Origin: Tigriopus japonicus
Taxonomy: Eukaryota > Arthropoda > Copepoda > Harpacticoida > Harpacticidae
DNA length: 64,000 bases
Direction of reading: 5' to 3'
Assembly (NCBI GenBank): GCA_010645155.1
Contig: CM021322.1
Coordinates: forward strand, 7,635,199 to 7,699,198
Part shown: one piece after another, positions 59,170-64,000 of the stretch
Position numbering within the stretch: position 1 is the first letter of the stretch
Layout: every line of letters starts with the position of its first letter
Translations under genes and position numbers: made by a program
Notes under the pieces: model-generated
Seen by the model: the letters and a program-made list of their open reading frames with translations, nothing else
Told to the model about the DNA's origin: nothing
Database searches by the model: none

Positions 59170-62100
59170 CTAAGGGGAGCAAAGGTGGATTGGCTTATTT
59201 TGATCAATGCAAAACTCTACAAGATGTGGAAAGAGTGTAAAACCAGTGGAAAGAGTGACAGCTACGAGAGCAATAAGCCCCTTTACAATACGAACAAAAC
59301 AACTTATCAAAATGACTAGAAGTTTCATCTTAAAATTGTATTTATAGGAAACTTTCCCAAAGTTTTCGAAAATCCTTGTTTTGCCTTTAAATCCCCCAAA
59401 ATGACAGTTTTATAGAGCGATATGATAACTCCGTTGATTTTAGAGGTTGTAGAAAGTCTTGACGTCGGTTATAGCTAAAAAGGTCACAAACAAAACGGCC
59501 ACAAACAAATAGGTCACAGTAAAGAGGTCACGGTAAAGAGGTCACGGTAAAAAGGTCACGTTAAAAAGGTCATGGTAAAAAGGTCGCAAGGTAAAACGGT
59601 CACGGTAAATAGGTCACACGGTAAAAAGGTCACGGAAAAAAGATACCTTTACCTTGAGTATTTGAATGTTCCACTCGGATTAACTTGGAAGCCCATGGGC
59701 ATATTGAGGAAGAAGAGTGTAACTTTGACTCTAGAGGGGCAAGGACACCCACCGCGATCCAACGTATCCAAGGTGGGTTTAGACCATTGTTCAAAAATCC
59801 GTTGGCAGATACTTCGTGCCAATTATGCTTGTGAGACTTTATGATGCCTTAACCATAGATCATTCCAGGGACTTTAGGGTCAACTCCTTAAGCCTTCTCT
59901 GGAGCTGCGCGGGTCTGTGACCATTTCACTGTGATCTTTTAACTGTGACCTTTTTACTGTGACCTTTCTACCTCGTGACCTTTCTACCTCGTGACGTTTC
60001 TAACTCGCGACCTTTCTACTGCGAGACCTCTTTAACGTGACCTTTTTACCATGTGGCCTTTTTTACCGTTCCGTTTTACGGTGACCGTTTTACTGAGACC
60101 TATTTACCATGACCTTTTCACCATGTGATCTATTTACCCCGCTCCTTGACGTCACCGTTGCATTCCAAATCTTTGCTCAATTTTACGAGTTTATTATATC
60201 TCTCTGTTTAAAATTTTCAGAAAATTTTCTATTTTTCCTCTGGTCAGATTTTAATCATTCTGCCAACCTTCAGACCTTTTTTTTATAGAATGATTGTGTT
60301 TCATTGAATCGTGCGAGATTCAATCCATTAGACATTTTGATTTCATTAGAAAATTGACCTCTTTTTACATTTGGAAGTCAAAGAACAATTAACAACAATT
60401 CTCACTCACGTCATTGTTTGTAGAAACACTGACATTTTAGGGAAGTTAGTGCAAGTCCTCCGTAAGCATATCGTACCTTACTTCGTTTACTTACCCAAGG
60501 AATGCACTTGTCGAACATTTCCAACATATTTTTGGAGATAATTGTTCCATGGCTGCACACGAGTTATTGATTTGCCTTTACATTGACCATGTGTATCACA
60601 AACGCCATTGGCGTCCAAAATTGAGCTCTAAAGTACGTTCGTTCATTCCGCTTTCTTTGATAGAAAGATGAATAAAGAAGTAATCTCAATTGACTTTAAA
60701 GCCCCTAATCCTATAAGAGCAGTAATTTTCTCATGGAGAGACTTAATGCCAGGTCAATTATGGGCGTACTGCTCTTTGGTAACCTTGTCTTGTGTATTAA
60801 ACCACCTCTTGTGTTTGTCTACACAACACTACTGTATCAAACTATGAAGAAAAGATTTGATCATGACTTTGCTAGTGGGGATGGGTCCGGATCGTCCATG
60901 AGCCGGATCAGTATCGGATCGGGTCGGTTCTGAGGCCGGATCGTCGTGAGTCGGATCCAAAAATCCAGGAACCGATCCGGAGTCGGAACCGACCTTTGAG
61001 GAGTCGACTCATAAACGTCAGATTAATGTTACTTAGAAGCTCAGCGTAATCATTTTCCCCAAGTTTTTGTTTTGCTGTTTTCTACAAAAGATCATGATTA
61101 CTAGGGCTCGGACAAAATTGAAAATGCAACTTATCCTAAACTTTGCAACTTTTGTCCGTTTTTGTCAAATTTAGCTTTTTAAACTTTTCCAATTTTTCAC
61201 ATCAATCAGCAACTTTTGTTGAACTAATGGCAACTTTTAACAAAAAATATTGCAACTTTAAGGCCAAAAACTGCTATTCTAGGCTTTAAAACGGCAGCTT
61301 TATCTGAGCCCTAGAAGAAGCTTTTACAGAAAAGAAATCAATTAAAATTGTCATTGATCCTAAAAACTGTAAAAACAAGCACAGGAATGTTGGAAAATCT
61401 ATTCTTAAGACCCTATGTTAGCCAGATTCGATCCGATCCGATACGGATTCGCACCAATTCGGATCTGATCCGGATCCAAAAATTTAATTTCGGTTGCGAA
61501 CCGATCCGATCCGACAAGTCGCCGAACCGACCCTGACCCGACACTGGAAAATCTTGGCCCGACTCATCCCTATTTGCTCATAGCCTTAATTATTGCCAAA
61601 TGTATTTCAAGTGCTTTTAAGTGTGATTTTATATTATTTTGATCTATTTTGACATAAGCCTCAAAACTAAAAAAAAAAAAACATTTTCTTTCGCCACATT
61701 GAAAAGCTCTATAATTTGAATGGAATTTGCTTTTTTATGTACCTGCAGCGGTTTTTGGCTTCTTGCGGTCAAAAATAAACCTTTCAAACCCAAATAACTC
61801 AGCTGTTCATGAATCTATTTTTGTTTAATTTGAATTCAATGGGTAACTAATTGGTCTCTAAAAACGGATTAAATTGTTTTCCAAAAATGTAATAATTAAT
61901 AGGCTTTTAGCAAGGCTTTAGCCGTTCCTCGAAAAAAGGAACGAATTACAGTTCCCGTTCCTTCCTTCAAAATGAGAAACGCGTTACTCCTGACGTCCAT
62001 GTAGAAAAAACGATTGGCATTACAAAGTACAAATTACTTTTTTTCAAAAAAGACATCAATGTCAAGGGTGATGCAAAGTGTAATTTTAAGCACTTCAATC

Positions 62101-63678
62101 ACAATAATTTAGTTTTAAGTTTATTGACAATGCTTCTTCCTTCATGTATGTCTTTGATATTCAGTCTTTGTGTTTAAGAGTCTTTTTCAGTTCTAAAAAA
62201 AGATCAGTTCAAATTTTTCAAAGACATAAAGAATTATTTTACGACACTGCCATTCAACACTTATTTGATCTTTTTTAAAGGCTTGAAAGCCTTGTGACTT
62301 CACAACTAACAGTCCTTTGAACTCAGATTTTTGCTCACACCTGTTTTCTTCACTATTCTTCTCAAACCCCTTAGAATGGCCTGCATTTTAGTTTAAGGTT
62401 CGATTTTAGTCATATGAACTTTTGTAAACAAATTATCACTGAACAAGTAATATCTTATAAAAAGTTGCGAAACTTTCTGTGGAAATTGGTTTGAAAATTT
62501 AACAATTTTAATTAATGTTGACAATAGAAAAAGCGCATCATTCAAATGCAGCAAAAAATGAGTCACTGCCTGCAATATTCTAATGTCTATGTATCAAAAC
62601 ATGTTTGTCTGAAATAGTTGGCCTACGAAAAAGGTCGCTTGCCATTTTGGCCCATGTTGAAAAATCCTTGTAAAAGCTGTCGAAACAATTAACTGGAATT
62701 GCAATCAAAATACTTCGTTTTCAAGGATAAGACAAAGATAAAAGGTGGATTGACAGACCTGAACAACTAGATTTTTGGCGAAGTAATAGAAAATCATCAC
62801 TTCAAAGATGTGAGTTGAAAAAACTCACAAAAGGTCTCCACACAAAGCCAAACGAATTTATTTTCTGTGACTGCGATTGAACTTTGTTGAAAAGTTGCTC
62901 GTGTAACTCTACCAAAAAAAAAAAAAAATGTGCAATGGGAAAAGGAACGAGTAACGAGTACTTTTCGGGTTTTGGATTCGTTACAATTACAGCATTTTTG
63001 AAATGTAATGGCATTACAGTTACTTTTTCGAAAAAAGGAACAAATTACTGTACTTTCATTACTTATAATTTCGTTAGAACTGCCCTGGTTTTTAGGTAGA
63101 TAACCTTTTCCCTTGACCTAAACTTACATATTACAAAAAAAATAAAGTGTTCCCCATTGAATTTTGAGTCCAAATTATGCTAAGATGTCTTTGGGTATTT
63201 CGAAACAAACCAAAAAAGCCATTTGAAACACCTTGTTTAAGTTGTTTCAATAGTTTTTTCAATTCATCTAAAGTTCAAGTCATTACTCGTCATTAAATAA
63301 AATGAAGGAAACAGTTAGTGAGGAGATATTTTTAGCAATCGAAACTAACCATCATTTAGTAAATATTAGCAAGTTGTAATGTTTTTTTCCGGCATACATT
63401 TTTGATCCAAGCTTACCTAGGATACCCAAGGTTATAATCCGTATCAACTCCGATGGCCTCAGGAGAGATGACATCGAAAAATGAAGGCCATCCTGTTCCT
63501 GAATTAAATTTGGCCTTGGCATGGAACAAAGTTTGACCGCAATTGGAACATTGGAACACTCCAGAATGGTTCTTGATGTTGTTCAAAGGACTTGAGAAGG
63601 CTCGCTCAGTTCCAAATTTCCGAGTCACGCGGAATGTCTCAGAATCCAAGACCTGACGCCAATCTGATATACTCAAGG
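59043..63678 (-). CDS. MsrB: Methionine-R-sulfoxide reductase B, partial (5' end not found), two exons
   Basis: Minus-strand exons 63678-63417 and 59169-59043 join in phase 2 to encode an essentially complete SelR/MsrB domain, from [21 protein letters not shown] to a C-terminal YNPGLE. The enzyme reduces methionine-R-sulfoxide in proteins using thioredoxin. Both zinc Cys pairs are present (CSNC and CSRC), as are the active-site segments [14 protein letters not shown] and GLRYCMN, the last containing the catalytic Cys. The position that is a resolving Cys in SGCGWPSF-type enzymes is Thr here, as in animal MSRB2/MSRB3. No Met lies close before the domain. The frame stays open to 63964, but that stretch looks non-coding, so a leader or transit-peptide exon probably lies beyond the window. 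The intron is 4247 bases and full of transposons. Confidence 0.88.
59467..59655 (+). repeat. Left arm: tandem GGTCACGGTAAAAA-type minisatellite
   Basis: About twelve degenerate units read AGGTCAC(G/A)GTAAA(A/G) in plus orientation, with variants such as GGTCATGG and GGTCGCAAGG. The arm ends inward near ATACCTTTACC. Confidence 0.85.
59917..60144 (-). repeat. Right arm: the same minisatellite in inverse orientation
   Basis: About fifteen degenerate units of GTGACCTTTTTACC type, the reverse complement of the left-arm unit. Some units carry an extra CTCG or ATG between GTGACC words. The two arms could pair as a long imperfect hairpin. Confidence 0.85.
60876..61572. mobile_element. hAT-like element with GGATCC-rich ends, inside the MsrB intron
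   Basis: The ends TGGGGATGGGTCCGG and, inverted, TAGGGATGAGTCGGG agree at 12 of 15 positions. The flanks TTTGCTAG and TTTGCTCA agree at 6 of 8, and the first fits nTnnnnAn. Both subterminal regions are packed with GGATC/GATCC and CGGTTC words in opposite orientations. There is no coding capacity. Confidence 0.5.
61102..61313. mobile_element. Small inverted-repeat element (212 bp) nested in the 60876-61572 element
   Basis: The ends TAGGGCTCGGACAAA and, inverted, TAGGGCTCAGATAAA match at 13 of 15 positions. The interior repeats GCAACTTT several times. The immediate 8-base flanks (ATGATTAC and GAAGAAGC) do not match, so a target duplication is not supported; the flanks may have decayed. Confidence 0.45.
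61911..63087. mobile_element. hAT-like non-autonomous element (1177 bp) inside the MsrB intron
   Basis: The outer bases are CAAGGC and, inverted, CAGGGC. The flanks GCTTTTAG (61903-61910) and GTTTTTAG (63088-63095) agree at 7 of 8 and fit the hAT target pattern. Both subterminal regions share AATT(C/T)GTTCCTTTTTTCGA-like and ATTACA/TGTAAT words in inverse orientation. No transposase frame is present. Confidence 0.5.
63417..63678 (-). CDS. MsrB: MsrB exon carrying the N-terminal half of the catalytic domain
   Basis: The donor on the minus strand is CCTAG|GTAAGC, with the last coding base at 63417. The preferred acceptor is TTATCCTTCTAG, placing the first exon base at 63678; a second AG 15 bases further in (exon from 63663) would also keep the domain. 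Key residues are the CSNC zinc pair and SGTGWPSF. Confidence 0.8.
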
Positions 63679-64000
63679 CTAGAAGGATAAAGTTCGAGTG
63701 TTTTTTCTGAAGTATGTTTTTAAGCAGAAACGCCACTTTCGAGTTTTGGCCAAGTATTGACCAAACCAAAGTTTCCGGTTTGTTAAGAGTACACCATGAC
63801 TTGCTAGGAAGTAATTCGCGACCTCTTCCATGGAAGCTCTCTAGAAAAATTAACTCAGCCGTTCTTTTTGAGCACAGTGAAGTATCTAAGTGTAAGTGTA
63901 AACAACATGAAAAGAAGTGACATGCATTTCGCGGGACAAACATTGATTGATTATTTTTGCACATTTTATAATTGGTTTTTTGCTATTGCGCATGTTTCTT

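Larger units (their letters stand above)
59467..60144. mobile_element. Foldback/Mutator-like element with minisatellite arms, inside the MsrB intron
   Basis: Two inverted arms made of a degenerate ~14-base unit (GGTCACGGTAAAAA and its complement) flank a unique core of about 260 bases. The same 9-base word CTTGACGTC lies directly outside both ends (59458-59466 and 60145-60153). Foldback elements and Mutator-like elements characteristically have repetitive long inverted repeats and 9-base target duplications. No transposase is visible. Class assignment is inferred from structure alone. Confidence 0.7.

Noticed and set aside
59572..59844. 90-codon frame running from the left minisatellite arm into the core of the foldback element
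   Set aside because: Begins inside tandem repeats and shows no transposase or other motif.
1..64000. CRISPR arrays, operons, bacterial promoters or phage genes
   Set aside because: None seen; spliced genes, poly(A) signals and eukaryotic transposons show this is metazoan DNA.

Overview
This is a eukaryotic, metazoan and almost certainly arthropod window. Coding exons are sparse, split by GT-AG introns and embedded in AT-rich non-coding DNA carrying degraded transposons and microsatellites. The gene content (a pointed/Ets1-type factor, a divergent DEG/ENaC channel, an MsrB) and the style of the repeats would suit a crustacean such as a copepod. That is inference; nothing here fixes the species.

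Layout. Three genes can be supported. (1) 17396-20623, plus strand: a complete four-exon gene for a 675-residue ETS factor of the Ets1/pointed type. It has a SUMO-type IKHE motif, an ERK-type LTP site, a Pointed (SAM) domain, a long Gln-rich linker and a C-terminal ETS domain. A possible Inr+DPE core promoter lies about 240 bases upstream. (2) 54228-57711, plus strand: a three-exon DEG/ENaC sodium channel subunit of about 685 residues, with a 12-codon first coding exon and a 98-base intron. (3) 59043-63678, minus strand: two exons of a methionine-R-sulfoxide reductase B separated by a 4.2-kb intron; its 5' end was not found. Genes 2 and 3 converge.

Mobile DNA. The MsrB intron holds three transposon-like elements side by side. 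The first is a foldback-type element whose long inverted arms are arrays of a ~14-base GGTCACGGTAAAAA unit, flanked by a perfect 9-base target duplication. The second is a GATCC-rich hAT-like element with a smaller inverted-repeat element inside it. The third is a 1.18-kb hAT-like element. A fourth element (6439-7307) is a textbook non-autonomous hAT with 21-base perfect inverted repeats and a perfect 8-base target duplication. There are also two copies of a tRNA-like SINE (near 9.2 and 12.3 kb), a 120-base tandem duplication (2.64-2.87 kb), an 81-base inverted repeat (40.5/41.0 kb), a repeat family shared between 40.6 and 52.9 kb, and a decayed non-LTR reverse transcriptase fragment near 29.1-29.35 kb.

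The rest (about 0-6.4, 7.3-16.8, 21.7-40.5 and 41-54 kb) shows only short open frames with no recognisable domain. No rRNA, functional tRNA or CRISPR array was seen. The three genes have no evident functional link; they share only the locus.
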